A stretch of DNA of 64,000 nt from Pseudomonas sp. ANT_H12B (GCF_008369325.1 NZ_VOBI01000004.1:366499-430498), one strand, 5' to 3'. Numbered from the stretch's first letter, positions 8,959 through 19,038 are shown. The notes: generated by a model from the letters alone, not told the origin. A program made the numbers and translations.

Positions 8959-11409
8959 ATGAGTACTCCAACCCCCTGCTACCACTGTGCCCTGCCCGTC
9001 CCGGCCGGCAGCCGCTTCACCGCTGTCGTCCTCGGTGAAACCCGCGAGTTCTGCTGCCCGGGTTGTCAGGCCGTGGCCGAAGCCATTGTGGCCGGCGGAC
9101 TGGAAACCTATTACCAGCATCGCAGCGAGTCATCGGCCAACCCCGAAGCGCTGCCGGTGCAGTTGGTGGACGAACTGGCGCTGTACGACCGCGCGGACGT
9201 GCAAGCCCCTTTCGTGCGCCACGAAGGCGAACTCGCCGAAACCACCCTGTTGATGGAAGGCATCAGTTGCGCCGCCTGCGGCTGGCTGATCGAGAAACAC
9301 CTGCGCGGCCTGCCCGCGGTGGTCGAAGCGCGCCTGAATTTGTCCAACCATCGCCTGCACGTGCGCTGGGCTGATGCGCAACTGCCGCTGAGCCAGGTAC
9401 TCAGCGAATTGCGCCACATCGGTTACGCCGCCCATCCTTATCAAGCCGACCGCGCCAGTGAACAACTGGCCAGCGAAAACCGCCTGGCCCTGCGCCAGCT
9501 CGGCGTGGCCGGGTTGCTGTGGTTCCAGGCAATGATGGCGACCATGGCCACGTGGCCGGAATTCAATATCGACCTCAGCCCCGAGCTGCACACCATCCTG
9601 CGCTGGGTCGCGCTGTTCCTCACCACCCCGATCGTGTTCTACAGCTGCGCGCCATTCTTCAAAGGCGCGATGCGTGACCTGCGCACCCGCCACCTGACCA
9701 TGGACGTTTCAGTATCGCTGGCGATCGGCAGCGCTTATATCGCCGGCATCTGGACTTCGATCACCGGTGTCGGTGAACTGTATTTCGATGCCGTCGGCAT
9801 GTTTGCCCTGTTCCTGCTGGCCGGCCGTTACCTGGAACGTCGCGCCCGCGAGCGAACCGCCGCGGCCACGGCACAACTCGTCAACCTGCTGCCTGCCTCG
9901 TGCCTGCGCTTGAGTGCGGACGGCCAGAGCGAGCGGATTCTGTTGAGCGAGCTGCGCGTGGGCGATCAAGTGCTGGTGCATCCCGGCGCAATTCTCCCGG
10001 CCGACGGCAAGATTCTCGACGGTCAGTCGAGCATCGATGAGTCCCTGCTGACCGGCGAATACTTGCCCCAACCGCGCACTCAGGGCGATGCGGTCACCGC
10101 CGGCACGCTGAACGTCGAAGGCGCGCTGACCGTGGAAGTCCTGGCCCTCGGCCAAGACACGCGGCTGTCCGCCATCGTCCGTCTGCTGGACCGGGCGCAG
10201 GCCGAGAAGCCGCGCCTGGCAGAAATCGCCGACCGCGCCGCGCAATGGTTCTTGGTGCTGTCGCTGATTGCCGCGGCGTGCATGGGCCTGCTCTGGTGGG
10301 AGCTGGATTCGTCGCGAGCCTTCTGGATTGTCTTGGCGATGCTCGTTGCGACCTGCCCATGCGCGCTGTCGCTAGCCACGCCGACCGCTCTGACTGCCGC
10401 GACCGGCACGCTGCACAAGCTGGGCCTTTTGTTGACTCGCGGCCATGTGCTGGAAGGTCTTAATCAAATCGATACGGTGATTTTCGACAAAACCGGCACG
10501 TTGACAGAAGGTCGCCTGGCTTTGCGTTCAATCCGGCCCCTTGGCGCGCTCGATAGCGATCAATGCCTGGGGCTCGCCGCCGCACTGGAAAACCGCTCCG
10601 AACACCCGATCGCCCGCGCATTTGGCCGGGCGCCACTGGCTGCCGAAGAAGTCCACAGCACGCCGGGCCTTGGCCTTGAAGGGTTGGTCGGCGCGCAACG
10701 CTTGCGTATCGGCCAAGCGGGTTTTGTCTGCGAACTCAGCGGCGCTGCCGTACCGTTGATGCCGGATGAAGCCGGCCAATGGCTGCTGCTTGGCGACAAC
10801 CAGGGGCCGTTGGCGTGGTTTGTCCTTGACGACCGCTTGCGCGCCGATGCTCCCGCCCTGCTCGCGGCGTGCAAGGCTCGCGGCTGGCGGACGCTGCTGC
10901 TGTCCGGCGACACCTCACCGATGGTCGCCAGCGTCGCCGCCGAACTGGGCATAGATGAAGCCCGTGGCGGCTTGCGCCCGGACGACAAATTGCAGGTCCT
11001 GCAACAGCTGCACAAGGAAGGTCGCAAAGTGTTGATGCTCGGTGACGGCGTCAACGACGTGCCGGTGCTGGCCGCTGCCGATATCAGCGTCGCCATGGGT
11101 TCGGCAACCGATCTGGCTAAAACCAGCGCCGACGCGGTGTTGCTGTCCAATCGTCTCGATGCGCTGGTACAAGCCTTCAGCCTGGCTCGACGCACCCGTC
11201 GGGTAATCATCGAGAACCTGCTGTGGGCCGGGCTGTACAATGGCCTCATGTTGCCGTTCGCCGCCCTCGGCTGGATCACCCCGGTATGGGCCGCGGTCGG
11301 CATGTCCATCAGTTCGTTGACCGTGGTGCTGAATGCCCTGCGCCTGACTCGCATGCCGAGCGCGCCTGCCGTCAGCGCCACGCCAGTAACCCGCCCGCTG
11401 CCGGCCTGA
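8959..11409 (+). CDS. ccoI: Copper-translocating P-type ATPase CcoI
   Basis: Heavy-metal P1B ATPase, 816 aa, supplying copper for the CuB site of cbb3 oxidase. In order: a Cys-rich N-terminal zinc-ribbon-like segment (CYHCALP ... FCCPGCQ), a heavy-metal-associated domain with SCAACGW, membrane helices, actuator loop TGEY, the ion-binding CPC (ATCPCALSLATPTAL), the phosphorylation motif DKTGTLTEG, and GDGVNDVP before the last helices. CPC plus the neighbouring cco genes indicates the CcoI/FixI branch rather than CopA. Confidence 0.96.
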   Translation: MSTPTPCYHCALPVPAGSRFTAVVLGETREFCCPGCQAVAEAIVAGGLETYYQHRSESSANPEALPVQLVDELALYDRADVQAPFVRHEGELAETTLLMEGISCAACGWLIEKHLRGLPAVVEARLNLSNHRLHVRWADAQLPLSQVLSELRHIGYAAHPYQADRASEQLASENRLALRQLGVAGLLWFQAMMATMATWPEFNIDLSPELHTILRWVALFLTTPIVFYSCAPFFKGAMRDLRTRHLTMDVSVSLAIGSAYIAGIWTSITGVGELYFDAVGMFALFLLAGRYLERRARERTAAATAQLVNLLPASCLRLSADGQSERILLSELRVGDQVLVHPGAILPADGKILDGQSSIDESLLTGEYLPQPRTQGDAVTAGTLNVEGALTVEVLALGQDTRLSAIVRLLDRAQAEKPRLAEIADRAAQWFLVLSLIAAACMGLLWWELDSSRAFWIVLAMLVATCPCALSLATPTALTAATGTLHKLGLLLTRGHVLEGLNQIDTVIFDKTGTLTEGRLALRSIRPLGALDSDQCLGLAAALENRSEHPIARAFGRAPLAAEEVHSTPGLGLEGLVGAQRLRIGQAGFVCELSGAAVPLMPDEAGQWLLLGDNQGPLAWFVLDDRLRADAPALLAACKARGWRTLLLSGDTSPMVASVAAELGIDEARGGLRPDDKLQVLQQLHKEGRKVLMLGDGVNDVPVLAAADISVAMGSATDLAKTSADAVLLSNRLDALVQAFSLARRTRRVIIENLLWAGLYNGLMLPFAALGWITPVWAAVGMSISSLTVVLNALRLTRMPSAPAVSATPVTRPLPA

Positions 11410-11431
11410 GCCGCGCGGGCATGGAGTCCAG

Positions 11432-11650
11432 ATGCCAGCTCTCTACGTGATGATCCCGGCCGCGCTGCTGATCGTGGCCATCGCTATTTACATCTTCTTC
11501 TGGGCGGTCGACAGCGGTCAGTACGACGACCTCGACGGCCCGGCCCACAGCATTCTGTTCGACGACCAGGACCCGAACCACAAGGCCGCGGTCGACGAAG
11601 CCAGTGGTCATCCGGCCAAACCGGACGACAAGGCGCCGCCTCATGCTTGA
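11432..11650 (+). CDS. ccoS: cbb3 oxidase assembly protein CcoS
   Basis: Small 72-residue membrane protein (helix MIPAALLIVAIAIYIFFWAV) with the family signature FWAVDSGQYDDLDGPAHSILFDD. Needed for insertion of cofactors into cbb3 oxidase, probably with CcoI. It follows ccoI by 22 bp and overlaps the next gene by 8 bp, marking one operon. Confidence 0.95.
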   Translation: MPALYVMIPAALLIVAIAIYIFFWAVDSGQYDDLDGPAHSILFDDQDPNHKAAVDEASGHPAKPDDKAPPHA

Positions 11651-12326
11651 ATTGGCGCCACTGTTGGTGTCTGCAGTGATCCTCGGCCTGCTCGGCGGTG
11701 GTCATTGCCTGGGCATGTGCGGCGGACTGATGGGCGCTTTGACCCTGGCGATTCCCAAGGAGCAACGCAGCCGGCGCTTTCGGCTACTGCTGGCGTACAA
11801 CCTGGGGCGAATTCTCAGCTATGCCGCTGCCGGTCTTCTGATTGGCCTGGCGGGCTGGGCGGTGGCCAACAGCCCGGCGGCGATGTTCATGCGCATCCTT
11901 GCAGGTTTGCTGCTGGTCGCCATGGGCCTCTACCTGGCCGGTTGGTGGAGCGGCCTGACCCGCATCGAAAGCCTCGGTCGAGGCCTGTGGCGGCATATCC
12001 AGCCGGTTGCGAACAAACTGTTGCCGGTGTCGAGCGTACCCCGCGCGTTGCTGCTGGGCGGGCTCTGGGGCTGGCTGCCGTGCGGGTTGGTTTACAGCAC
12101 GTTGCTGTGGTCGGCGAGTCAGGGCAATGCGCTGGACAGTGCGCTGCTGATGCTCGCGTTCGGGCTGGGTACATGGCCGGTGCTGCTGGCCACTGGTCTG
12201 GCGGCTGAGCGGGTCACGGCGTTGTTGCGCAAACGTAGCGTGCGGATGACGGGCGGATTACTGGTCATTGTGTTCGGGATCTGGACTTTGCCGGGGCCGC
12301 ATCAGCATTGGTTGATGGGGCACTAG
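11643..12326 (+). CDS. TauE/SafE-like membrane protein of the cco cluster
   Basis: 227-residue polytopic protein with about six helices. The motif GGGHCLGMCGG near the N-terminus is typical of the heavy-metal-related branch of the TauE/SafE superfamily (DsbD-like or CcoT-like urease-accessory-H type) found downstream of ccoS in Pseudomonas. The His/Cys/Met content suggests metal handling, but this is inference. Start 11643 lies within the end of ccoS, so translation is coupled. Confidence 0.85.
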   Translation: MLELAPLLVSAVILGLLGGGHCLGMCGGLMGALTLAIPKEQRSRRFRLLLAYNLGRILSYAAAGLLIGLAGWAVANSPAAMFMRILAGLLLVAMGLYLAGWWSGLTRIESLGRGLWRHIQPVANKLLPVSSVPRALLLGGLWGWLPCGLVYSTLLWSASQGNALDSALLMLAFGLGTWPVLLATGLAAERVTALLRKRSVRMTGGLLVIVFGIWTLPGPHQHWLMGH

Positions 12327-12343
12327 ATCGGCGGTGGCCCTAT

Positions 12344-12368
12344 CGCGGGCTTGCTCGCGATAGGGGCC
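12344..12368. repeat. Single REP hairpin
   Basis: CCTATCGCGGGCTTGCTCGCGATAGG, an imperfect palindrome of the REP type, just after the TauE/SafE gene; could also act in transcript termination. Confidence 0.75.
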
Positions 12369-12393
12369 GCGCCAACAACACACATCCTGACCG

Positions 12394-12407
12394 TTGATGC
12401 AAATCAA
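12394..12407 (+). promoter_or_regulatory. Perfect Anr/FNR box and promoter of hemN
   Basis: TTGAT-GCAA-ATCAA is an exact match to the FNR/Anr consensus. A TAGACT -10 hexamer at 12430-12435 lies at the distance expected for class II activation (box centred near -41.5). hemN starts at 12475, and Anr itself is encoded just downstream. Confidence 0.9.
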
Positions 12408-12474
12408 GATGCCCCACCGCACCTCCCCCTAGACTCGCTGACACTGCCAGCCTATCCGGGGGAATGCCCGCATG

Positions 12475-13857
12475 ATGCTCGACGCCATTCGTTGGGACAC
12501 CGACCTGATCCGCCGTTATGACCTGACGGGACCACGCTACACCTCGTATCCGACCGCCGTGCAATTTGACGGGCATATCGGCACCTTCGACCTGTTCCAT
12601 GCGTTGCGCGAAAGCCGCAAAGCCCTGCGCCCGTTGTCGCTGTATGTGCACGTGCCGTTCTGCGCGAACATTTGCTACTACTGCACCTGCAACAAAGTCA
12701 TCACCAAGGATCGCGGCCGGGCCCTGCCCTACTTGCAGCGTCTGGAGCAGGAGATCCAGCTGATCGCCTGCCACCTCGACCCCGCGCAGAAAGTCGAGCA
12801 ACTGCACTTCGGCGGCGGCACGCCGACTTTTCTCAGTCACGACGAACTGCGTCAGTTGATGGCCCAGTTGCGCAAACACTTCAATTTGCTGGACGACGAT
12901 TCCGGCGACTACGGCATCGAAATCGATCCTCGCGAAGCCGACTGGTCGACCATGGGCCTGCTCCGTGAGCTGGGTTTCAACCGGGTCAGCATCGGCCTGC
13001 AAGACCTCGACCCGGCGGTGCAACGGGCGGTCAATCGCCTGCAAAGCCTGGAAGAGACCCGCGCGGTGATCGACGCCGCCCGGACCTTGCAGTTTCGCTC
13101 GATCAACATTGACCTGATTTATGGGTTGCCGAGACAGACTCCCGAGAACTTCTCCCGCACCATCGACGAAGTCATCGCCCTGCAACCGGACCGCTTGTCG
13201 GTATTCAACTATTCGCACCTGCCGGAACGCTTCATGCCGCAACGGCGAATCAACAGCGAAGAGCTGCCAACGCCGGCGCAGAAACTGGAAATGCTCCAGC
13301 GCACCATCGAGCAACTGACCGCGGCCGGTTACCGCTACATCGGCATGGACCACTTCGCATTGCCCGACGATGAACTGGCCATTGCCCAGGAAGAATCGAC
13401 CCTGCAACGCAACTTCCAGGGCTACACCACCCACGGTCATTGCGACTTGATAGGCCTGGGGGTGTCGGCCATCAGCCAGATCGGCGACCTGTACTGCCAA
13501 AACAGCAGCGATCTGAATCTGTACCAGAACACTCTGGCCTGCGCTCAACTGGCCACCAGCCGTGGTTTGTTGTGCAATGCCGACGACCGCCTGCGCCGCG
13601 CGGTCATCCAGCAACTGGTCTGCCATTTCAGCGTGGAATTCGCCCGGATCGAACACACCTTCAACATCGACTTTCAGGGCTACTTCAGCGATTTGTGGCC
13701 ACAATTGCAGAGCATGGCCGAAGACGGATTGATCGAAGTCGATAACGAACGAATCACCGTATTGCCCGCCGGAAGATTGTTGGTGCGTTCGGTGTGCATG
13801 GTTTTCGACGCGTATCTGGAACAGCAAAATCGCCAGCGACTTTCTCGGGTGATTTAA
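12475..13857 (+). CDS. hemN: Oxygen-independent coproporphyrinogen III oxidase HemN
   Basis: Radical SAM enzyme (460 aa) that decarboxylates two propionates of coproporphyrinogen III to give protoporphyrinogen IX without oxygen, supplying heme under micro-aerobic growth. The 4Fe-4S cluster motif C-x3-C-x2-C is at residues 63-70 (CANICYYC). GGGTPTFL and the HemN C-terminal domain follow. Start 12475 (MLDAIRWDTDLIRRYDL) matches relatives; ATG 12472 is also possible. The perfect Anr box upstream implies induction at low oxygen. Confidence 0.97.
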   Translation: MLDAIRWDTDLIRRYDLTGPRYTSYPTAVQFDGHIGTFDLFHALRESRKALRPLSLYVHVPFCANICYYCTCNKVITKDRGRALPYLQRLEQEIQLIACHLDPAQKVEQLHFGGGTPTFLSHDELRQLMAQLRKHFNLLDDDSGDYGIEIDPREADWSTMGLLRELGFNRVSIGLQDLDPAVQRAVNRLQSLEETRAVIDAARTLQFRSINIDLIYGLPRQTPENFSRTIDEVIALQPDRLSVFNYSHLPERFMPQRRINSEELPTPAQKLEMLQRTIEQLTAAGYRYIGMDHFALPDDELAIAQEESTLQRNFQGYTTHGHCDLIGLGVSAISQIGDLYCQNSSDLNLYQNTLACAQLATSRGLLCNADDRLRRAVIQQLVCHFSVEFARIEHTFNIDFQGYFSDLWPQLQSMAEDGLIEVDNERITVLPAGRLLVRSVCMVFDAYLEQQNRQRLSRVI

Positions 13858-13951
13858 GCCCCTGCGGCAAATTCGCCATCCGCTGGCCTGATTGTCCTTC
13901 CGTGGGTTACCCTTACGTCTTATGTGTGTTTTTCCCACAAGGATTGAAGAA

Positions 13952-14686
13952 ATGTCCGAGCCAGTAAAACTGCGCGCTCACAGCCAGGCCCATTGCAAGG
14001 ATTGCAGCCTGGCCCCCCTCTGCTTGCCACTTTCTTTGAATCTGGAAGACATGGATGCGCTGGACGAAATCGTGAAACGTGGCCGCCCGCTAAGAAAAGG
14101 CGAGTTCCTGTTTCGCCAGGGCGACACCTTCGATTCCGTTTATGCCGTACGCTCGGGCGCCCTCAAGACTTTCAGCCTGAGCGATGGCGGCGAAGAACAG
14201 CTCACCGGTTTCCATCTGCCGAGTGAACTGGTCGGCCTGTCGGGTATGGACACCGAAAAACATCCTGTCTCGGCGCAAGCGCTGGAAACCACCTCGGTGT
14301 GTGAAATCCCGTTCGACCATCTCGACGAACTTGCGCTGCAACTGCCACAACTGCGCCGTCAGTTGATGCGCGTGATGAGCCGCGAGATTCGCGACGACCA
14401 GCAAATGATGTTGCTGCTGTCAAAGAAATCCGCCGACGAGCGCATCGCGACCTTCCTGGTCAACCTCTCGGCCCGTTTCCGCGCCCGAGGTTTCTCGGCC
14501 AATCAGTTTCGTCTGAGCATGTCGCGCAACGAAATCGGCAACTATCTGGGCCTGGCGGTGGAAACCGTGTCCCGGGTGTTCACCCGATTCCAGCAGAACG
14601 AGCTAATCGCCGCCGAGGGCAAGGAAATCCATATCCTCGACCCGATCCAGCTCTGCGCCCTGGCTGGCGGTTCAATCGAAAGCTGA
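13952..14686 (+). CDS. anr: Anaerobic transcriptional regulator Anr (FNR family)
   Basis: 244-residue CRP/FNR regulator sensing oxygen through a 4Fe-4S cluster. Candidate ligands Cys15, Cys18 and Cys24 ([10 protein letters not shown]) plus Cys near 117 are present. A cyclic-nucleotide-binding-type domain is followed by the dimer helix and an HTH with the recognition stretch [12 protein letters not shown]. The start ([10 protein letters not shown]) follows the Shine-Dalgarno-like AAGGATTGAAGAA. It activates the nearby hemN and cco operons in relatives, consistent with the boxes seen here. Confidence 0.97.
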   Translation: MSEPVKLRAHSQAHCKDCSLAPLCLPLSLNLEDMDALDEIVKRGRPLRKGEFLFRQGDTFDSVYAVRSGALKTFSLSDGGEEQLTGFHLPSELVGLSGMDTEKHPVSAQALETTSVCEIPFDHLDELALQLPQLRRQLMRVMSREIRDDQQMMLLLSKKSADERIATFLVNLSARFRARGFSANQFRLSMSRNEIGNYLGLAVETVSRVFTRFQQNELIAAEGKEIHILDPIQLCALAGGSIES

Positions 14687-14765
14687 TGATATCGGTTGCG
14701 GCTGAGCGAAACGGTTCAGCCGCCGTTATACTGCGACGTTTGCAGCCTGCCAGGACACCTCCACG

Positions 14766-15314
14766 ATGGTCTTCGACTCCTTCGACATCAAATCCCTCAT
14801 CCGCCCTGTGCTCGACTTCCCCAAGCGAGGCGTGATCTTTCGCGACATCACTCCGTTGTTCCAGTCGCCGACGGCCCTGCGCCTGGTGATGGACAGCTTC
14901 GCTCATCGTTATGTCGAGGCAGACTTCACGCATATCGGCGCAATGGATGCTCGTGGTTTTCTGATCGGTTCGGTGCTGGCCTATCAACTGAACAAGCCAC
15001 TGGTTCTGTTCCGCAAGCAAGGCAAACTGCCGGCCGACGTGCTGGCCGAGGGTTATGCAACCGAGTACGGCGAAGCCTTCCTCGAAGTCCATGCCGACAG
15101 CCTGTGTGAAGGCGATTCAGTGGTGATGTTCGATGATTTGATCGCCACCGGCGGTACGCTGATTGCCGCGGCGAACCTGATTCGGCGCATGGGCGCGCGG
15201 GTTCATGAAGCGGCGGCGATCATCGATCTGCCGGAGCTGGGTGGGTCACAGCGTCTGGAAGATATGGGGATACCGACGTTTTGCCTGACGCAGTTTGCGT
15301 TGAGCGATAAGTAA
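14766..15314 (+). CDS. apt: Adenine phosphoribosyltransferase Apt
   Basis: Cytosolic purine-salvage enzyme, 182 aa: adenine + PRPP to AMP. PRPP-binding loop [13 protein letters not shown] near residues 119-132 and the family N-terminal segment [15 protein letters not shown] are both visible. Stand-alone gene between anr and a REP element. Confidence 0.96.
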   Translation: MVFDSFDIKSLIRPVLDFPKRGVIFRDITPLFQSPTALRLVMDSFAHRYVEADFTHIGAMDARGFLIGSVLAYQLNKPLVLFRKQGKLPADVLAEGYATEYGEAFLEVHADSLCEGDSVVMFDDLIATGGTLIAAANLIRRMGARVHEAAAIIDLPELGGSQRLEDMGIPTFCLTQFALSDK

Positions 15315-15325
15315 CCCCCTCATAG

Positions 15326-15371
15326 ATCGTTCCCACGTCGAGGCGTCGAACCGTCCGCGTGGGAACGATCA
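15326..15371. repeat. REP-like palindrome (GATCGTTCCCACG type)
   Basis: GATCGTTCCCACG ... CGTGGGAACGATC inverted ends 46 bp overall, between the convergent apt and acyl-CoA dehydrogenase genes. Confidence 0.8.
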
Positions 15372-15376
15372 AGTGG

Positions 15377-16525
15377 TCACAGTCCCATCTGTTTACTGAT
15401 GATCTCGTTCATCACTTCCCGCGTCCCCCCACCGATCGACAAAATCCGGTTATCGCGGTACAGCCGCTCCACCAGGCTCTCGCGCATATAACCGAGGCCA
15501 CCCAGAATCTGCACAGCATCGGAGGTGATACGGTCAGCCGTGTCCGTGGCAAAATTCTTCGCCATGGAAATCTCCTTGATCACACTCTGCCCGGCCGCCA
15601 TTTTCGCCGCCTGGCGGTAGGTGAATTCCCGTGACACCTCCAGTGCCGTCGCCATTTCGGCAAGGCGATGCTTTAGCACCTGAAACTTGCCGATGGGTTT
15701 ACCGAATGCTTCACGCTGGCGAGCCCATTTCAGGCTCTCTTCCAGCGCCAATTGTGCGGTCATGTTAGCCATCAACGCCAACGCCAGACGTTCGCTCTGA
15801 AAGTTGCCCATGATGCAGGCAAAGCCCATGTTCTCGGCGCCGATCAGATTTCCTACAGGCACCCGGCAATCATCGAAGAACAGTTCGGCGGTGTCCGACG
15901 CCCACCAGCCCATTTTCTTCAAGCGACGACCCACAGTGAAACCAGGCGTACCTTTCTCGATCAACAGCAAGCTGATGCCGCCGAAACCCGGCTCGCCAGT
16001 GCGCACCGCGACGGTGTAGAAATCCGCACGGACGCCGCTGGTGATAAATGTTTTGCTGCCGCTGACCCGGTAGACATCGCCGTCACGCACGGCGCGGGTC
16101 TGCAGGTTGGCGACGTCGGAGCCGCCGCTGGGCTCGGTGATGGCCAGGGCGCTGATCTTCTCGCCGGCCAGCACCTGAGGCACGACACGATCGCGGACGT
16201 CAGGCCTGGCCCACTGGAGGATCGGCGGCAGACCGATGTCCAGCGAACCGAGCCCCGCCACCAAGCCGCCGGAGCCGCAGCGCATCAGCTCTTCGCTGGC
16301 GGCGACCTTGGCGAACAGATCACCTTCGTGGCTACCGCCCAAGGCCTCGGGGTAACCGATGCCCAGAATCCCTGCTGCACCGGCCTTGAGATACAACTCA
16401 CGGGGAAAGCTTTCGGCTTCTTCCCACTCGTCGATGTCCGGCAAGATCTCGCGCTCGACGAAACGTCTGACACTGTCGCGGACCAATTGGTGGCTGGGAT
16501 CGAAGTATTCCTGAAAGGCAGGCAT
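15377..16525 (-). CDS. Acyl-CoA dehydrogenase
   Basis: Flavoprotein of 382 aa that oxidises acyl-CoA to 2-enoyl-CoA. Seen: FAD/substrate loops ITEPSGGSDVANLQTRA and FITSGVRADFYTVAVRTG, and the C-terminal ILGGLGYMRESLVERLYRD that carries the usual active-site region. Start chosen at 16525 (MPAFQEYFDPSHQL), preceded by TGGAG; the frame is open further upstream but the added residues are not family-like. Chain length and position next to recR match the Pseudomonas core gene. Substrate unknown. Confidence 0.92.
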   Translation of the reverse strand: MPAFQEYFDPSHQLVRDSVRRFVEREILPDIDEWEEAESFPRELYLKAGAAGILGIGYPEALGGSHEGDLFAKVAASEELMRCGSGGLVAGLGSLDIGLPPILQWARPDVRDRVVPQVLAGEKISALAITEPSGGSDVANLQTRAVRDGDVYRVSGSKTFITSGVRADFYTVAVRTGEPGFGGISLLLIEKGTPGFTVGRRLKKMGWWASDTAELFFDDCRVPVGNLIGAENMGFACIMGNFQSERLALALMANMTAQLALEESLKWARQREAFGKPIGKFQVLKHRLAEMATALEVSREFTYRQAAKMAAGQSVIKEISMAKNFATDTADRITSDAVQILGGLGYMRESLVERLYRDNRILSIGGGTREVMNEIISKQMGL

Positions 16526-16616
16526 CGGCGAGCTCCACTGAAGGTTCAGCGAAGTTAACCGAGCGCTTGCTTGGTTTTCAACAGGATTGTGTGAATCAGA
16601 TGGACCGAGGTGCGCC

Positions 16617-16695
16617 CATCGCGAGCAGGCTCGCTCCCACAGGGGATCTGCGGTGTACACAAATCAAATGTGGGAGCGAGCCTGCTCGCGATAGC
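16617..16695. repeat. REPIN
   Basis: Inverted copies of ATCGCGAGCAGGCTCGCTCC and GGAGCGAGCCTGCTCGCGAT with about 40 bp between them; same type as at 8833-8927. Confidence 0.9.
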
Positions 16696-16708
16696 GACAG
16701 TCCAGACA

Positions 16709-17311
16709 CTACAAAACGATCGGTTTACGCCCGGCAAACGAATGCGCCAACGTCCCACCATCCACCAATTCCAGCTCGCCACCCAATGGCACGCCATGGG
16801 CGATGCGCGAGGCGATCAGGCCTTTGTTGCTGAGCAACTGGGCAATGTAATGCGCTGTCGCTTCACCTTCCACGGTCGGGTTGGTCGCCAGAATGACTTC
16901 AGTGAACGTGCCCGCCTCTTCGATCCGCGCCAGCAGTTGCGGAATACCGATGGCCTCAGGCCCGAGTCCGTCGAGTGGCGACAGATGGCCCTTGAGCACA
17001 AAGTAACGACCACGGAAACCGGTCTGCTCCACCGCGTAGACGTCCATCGGACCTTCCACCACGCAGAGCAAGGTGTCGTCGCGACGGGTATCGGCGCATT
17101 GCGGGCACAGGTCATCTTCCGTCAGCGTGCGGCACAACCGGCAGTGACCTACCCCTTCCATGGCCTGACTCAATGCCAGGGCCAGGCGCGAGCCCCCGCT
17201 GCGATCACGCTCGAGCAACTGCAACGCCATGCGCTGGGCGGTTTTCTGACCCACACCTGGCAAAGTTCGCAGGGCGTCGATCAGTTGGCGAATCAAAGGG
17301 CTGAAGCTCAT
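16709..17311 (-). CDS. recR: Recombination mediator protein RecR
   Basis: 200-residue protein that with RecF/RecO loads RecA at gaps. Helix-hairpin-helix near the N-terminus ([19 protein letters not shown]), a four-Cys zinc finger ([16 protein letters not shown]) and a Toprim domain ([16 protein letters not shown]). Part of the conserved dnaX - ybaB-type - recR arrangement, here interrupted by an oxidoreductase gene. Confidence 0.97.
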   Translation of the reverse strand: MSFSPLIRQLIDALRTLPGVGQKTAQRMALQLLERDRSGGSRLALALSQAMEGVGHCRLCRTLTEDDLCPQCADTRRDDTLLCVVEGPMDVYAVEQTGFRGRYFVLKGHLSPLDGLGPEAIGIPQLLARIEEAGTFTEVILATNPTVEGEATAHYIAQLLSNKGLIASRIAHGVPLGGELELVDGGTLAHSFAGRKPIVL

Positions 17312-17376
17312 GGGGAAAAGTCCGACAAAACAACGAGACGCGGTTTATACCCGCGCCTCGAATGAGCGTCAATTAT

Positions 17377-18411
17377 TCAGTCTTGTGCGACCCGCACCAC
17401 CAGTTTGCCGAAGTTGCGTCCTTCCAGCAGACCGATGAACGCCTCGGGCGCCTGCTCCAGGCCATCGACCACGTCTTCGCGGAACTTCACCTTGCCGTCA
17501 CGCACCCACGGCGCCATGGCACTGAGGAATTCCGGCTGACGATCACCGTAGTCATCGAACACGATAAAGCCCTGGATTCGCACACGCTTGGTCAAAATCG
17601 TCCGCTGCAATTGCGGCAGGCTATCCGGGCCGGTCGGCGCTTCGTGGGCGTTGTAGGAGGCGATCAGACCGCAGAGAGGAATCCGCGCCTTGGCATTGAG
17701 CAGCGGCAGCACCGCGTCGAAAACCTTGCCACCGACGTTCTCGTAGTAGATATCAACGCCCGTGGAGCACGCTTGAGCCAGTTCATCGGCGAAGTTCGGG
17801 CTCTTGTGGTCAATACAGGCGTCGAATCCTAGTACTTCAACTACGTATCTGCATTTTTCCGCGCCCCCGGCCACGCCGACCACGCGCAGGCCTTTTATCT
17901 TCGCCACCTGACCAACCACCGAGCCGACCGCACCAGAGGCGGCAGCGACCACCAGGGTCTCGCCGGCCTTGGGTTGGCCGATGTCCATCAAGCCCATGTA
18001 GGCGGTCATGCCTGGCATGCCCAGGACGCCCAGCGCCATCGACGGACTCGGCAACCCGGACGGCACCGGAATGATGTTGCGACCGTCACTGATGCTGTGG
18101 CTTTGCCAGCCGGTCGAACCGACCACCAGGTCACCTTCGTGGAATTTCGGATTCAGCGAGCGCTCAACCCGACTGACAGCACCACCGGTCATCACCTCGC
18201 CGATTTCTACCGGATCAGCGTAGGACGGCGCGTCACTCATGCGCCCGCGCATGTACGGGTCCAACGACAGGTAAAGGGTCTTGAGCAGCACCTGACCATC
18301 GGCCAGGTCTGGCAACGCCTCCCGCTCCAGGCGGAAGTTCTCCGGCGTCGGCGCGCCTACCGGGCGGGACGCCAGGACGATACGTTGGTTGAGGGTCAAT
18401 GCTTGTGGCAT
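17377..18411 (-). CDS. NADP-dependent medium-chain oxidoreductase (zinc-independent, CurA-like)
   Basis: 344-residue protein of the leukotriene B4 dehydrogenase/CurA branch of the MDR superfamily. It has YLSLDPYMRGRM near the N-terminus and the nucleotide-binding glycine-rich AASGAVGSVVGQVAK. No zinc-ligand cysteines are evident. Such enzymes reduce 2-alkenals or enones with NADPH; the substrate cannot be read from sequence. It lies between recR and the ybaB-type gene, both on the same strand. Confidence 0.88.
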   Translation of the reverse strand: MPQALTLNQRIVLASRPVGAPTPENFRLEREALPDLADGQVLLKTLYLSLDPYMRGRMSDAPSYADPVEIGEVMTGGAVSRVERSLNPKFHEGDLVVGSTGWQSHSISDGRNIIPVPSGLPSPSMALGVLGMPGMTAYMGLMDIGQPKAGETLVVAAASGAVGSVVGQVAKIKGLRVVGVAGGAEKCRYVVEVLGFDACIDHKSPNFADELAQACSTGVDIYYENVGGKVFDAVLPLLNAKARIPLCGLIASYNAHEAPTGPDSLPQLQRTILTKRVRIQGFIVFDDYGDRQPEFLSAMAPWVRDGKVKFREDVVDGLEQAPEAFIGLLEGRNFGKLVVRVAQD

Positions 18412-18502
18412 GTGAGCGTCTCCTTTGATCGATGAATTCGGCGGTATAGGGGAGCAGACCTTTGAGACGGTGGCGCGTTCGATGTTTCTGACTCACCAGC
18501 AC

Positions 18503-18552
18503 TGATCGTTCCCACGCTCTGCGTGGGAATGCCTCAATGGACGCTCTGCGTC
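18503..18552. repeat. REP-like palindrome
   Basis: GATCGTTCCCACGCTCTGCGTGGGAATG followed by GACGCTCTGCGTC, the same repeat family as at 15326, 45010 and 59306. Confidence 0.8.
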
Positions 18553-18573
18553 CGCTTCTGGATGCCAGAAACA

Positions 18574-18606
18574 AAAATGCCAGGCGCGACGCCTGGCATT
18601 TTTTTG
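18574..18606 (-). terminator. Bidirectional intrinsic terminator
   Basis: AAAAATGCCAGGCG-CGA-CGCCTGGCATTTTTTT downstream of the minus-strand ybaB-type gene: ten-base GC-rich stem with A-run and T-run. Confidence 0.9.
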
Positions 18607-18632
18607 TAGCCCATCCGACGCGTTTTAGCGAA

Positions 18633-18971
18633 TCAGAATGGCAGTTTCATGCCCGGTGGCAGTTGCATGCCAGCGGTCATGCCGGACATTTTGTCCTGGC
18701 TGTTGGCTTCGATCTTGCGCACGGCATCGTTGACGGCAGCAGCGAACACCGCTTCCAGCATCTCTTTGTCGTCTTCGCTCAGGCCTTCAACCAGGCTTGG
18801 GTCGATGGTCACGCGCTTGACGTCGTGACGACCGGTCATCACCACGGTGACCATATCGCCACCGGCTTTACCGGTGACTTCGGCGTTGGCCAGCTCTTCC
18901 TGCATCTTGGCCATTTTTTCCTGCATCTGCTGCGCCTGCTTCATCAGGCCGGCCATGCCACCTTTCATCAT
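18633..18971 (-). CDS. YbaB/EbfC family nucleoid-associated protein
   Basis: 112-residue DNA-binding protein of the YbaB/EbfC family. It has an N-terminal coiled-coil helix ([20 protein letters not shown]) and the core [20 protein letters not shown]. It is next to dnaX, as in most gammaproteobacteria. Start 18971 is preceded by GAGGTG at good spacing; ATG 18968 is an alternative. Confidence 0.95.
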   Translation of the reverse strand: MMKGGMAGLMKQAQQMQEKMAKMQEELANAEVTGKAGGDMVTVVMTGRHDVKRVTIDPSLVEGLSEDDKEMLEAVFAAAVNDAVRKIEANSQDKMSGMTAGMQLPPGMKLPF

Positions 18972-19038
18972 GGTAATCACCTCAAAAGTACTTGGATAAA
19001 AACAGTGCCCGGCCCTTTTGGCCGAACACCTTCAGTTA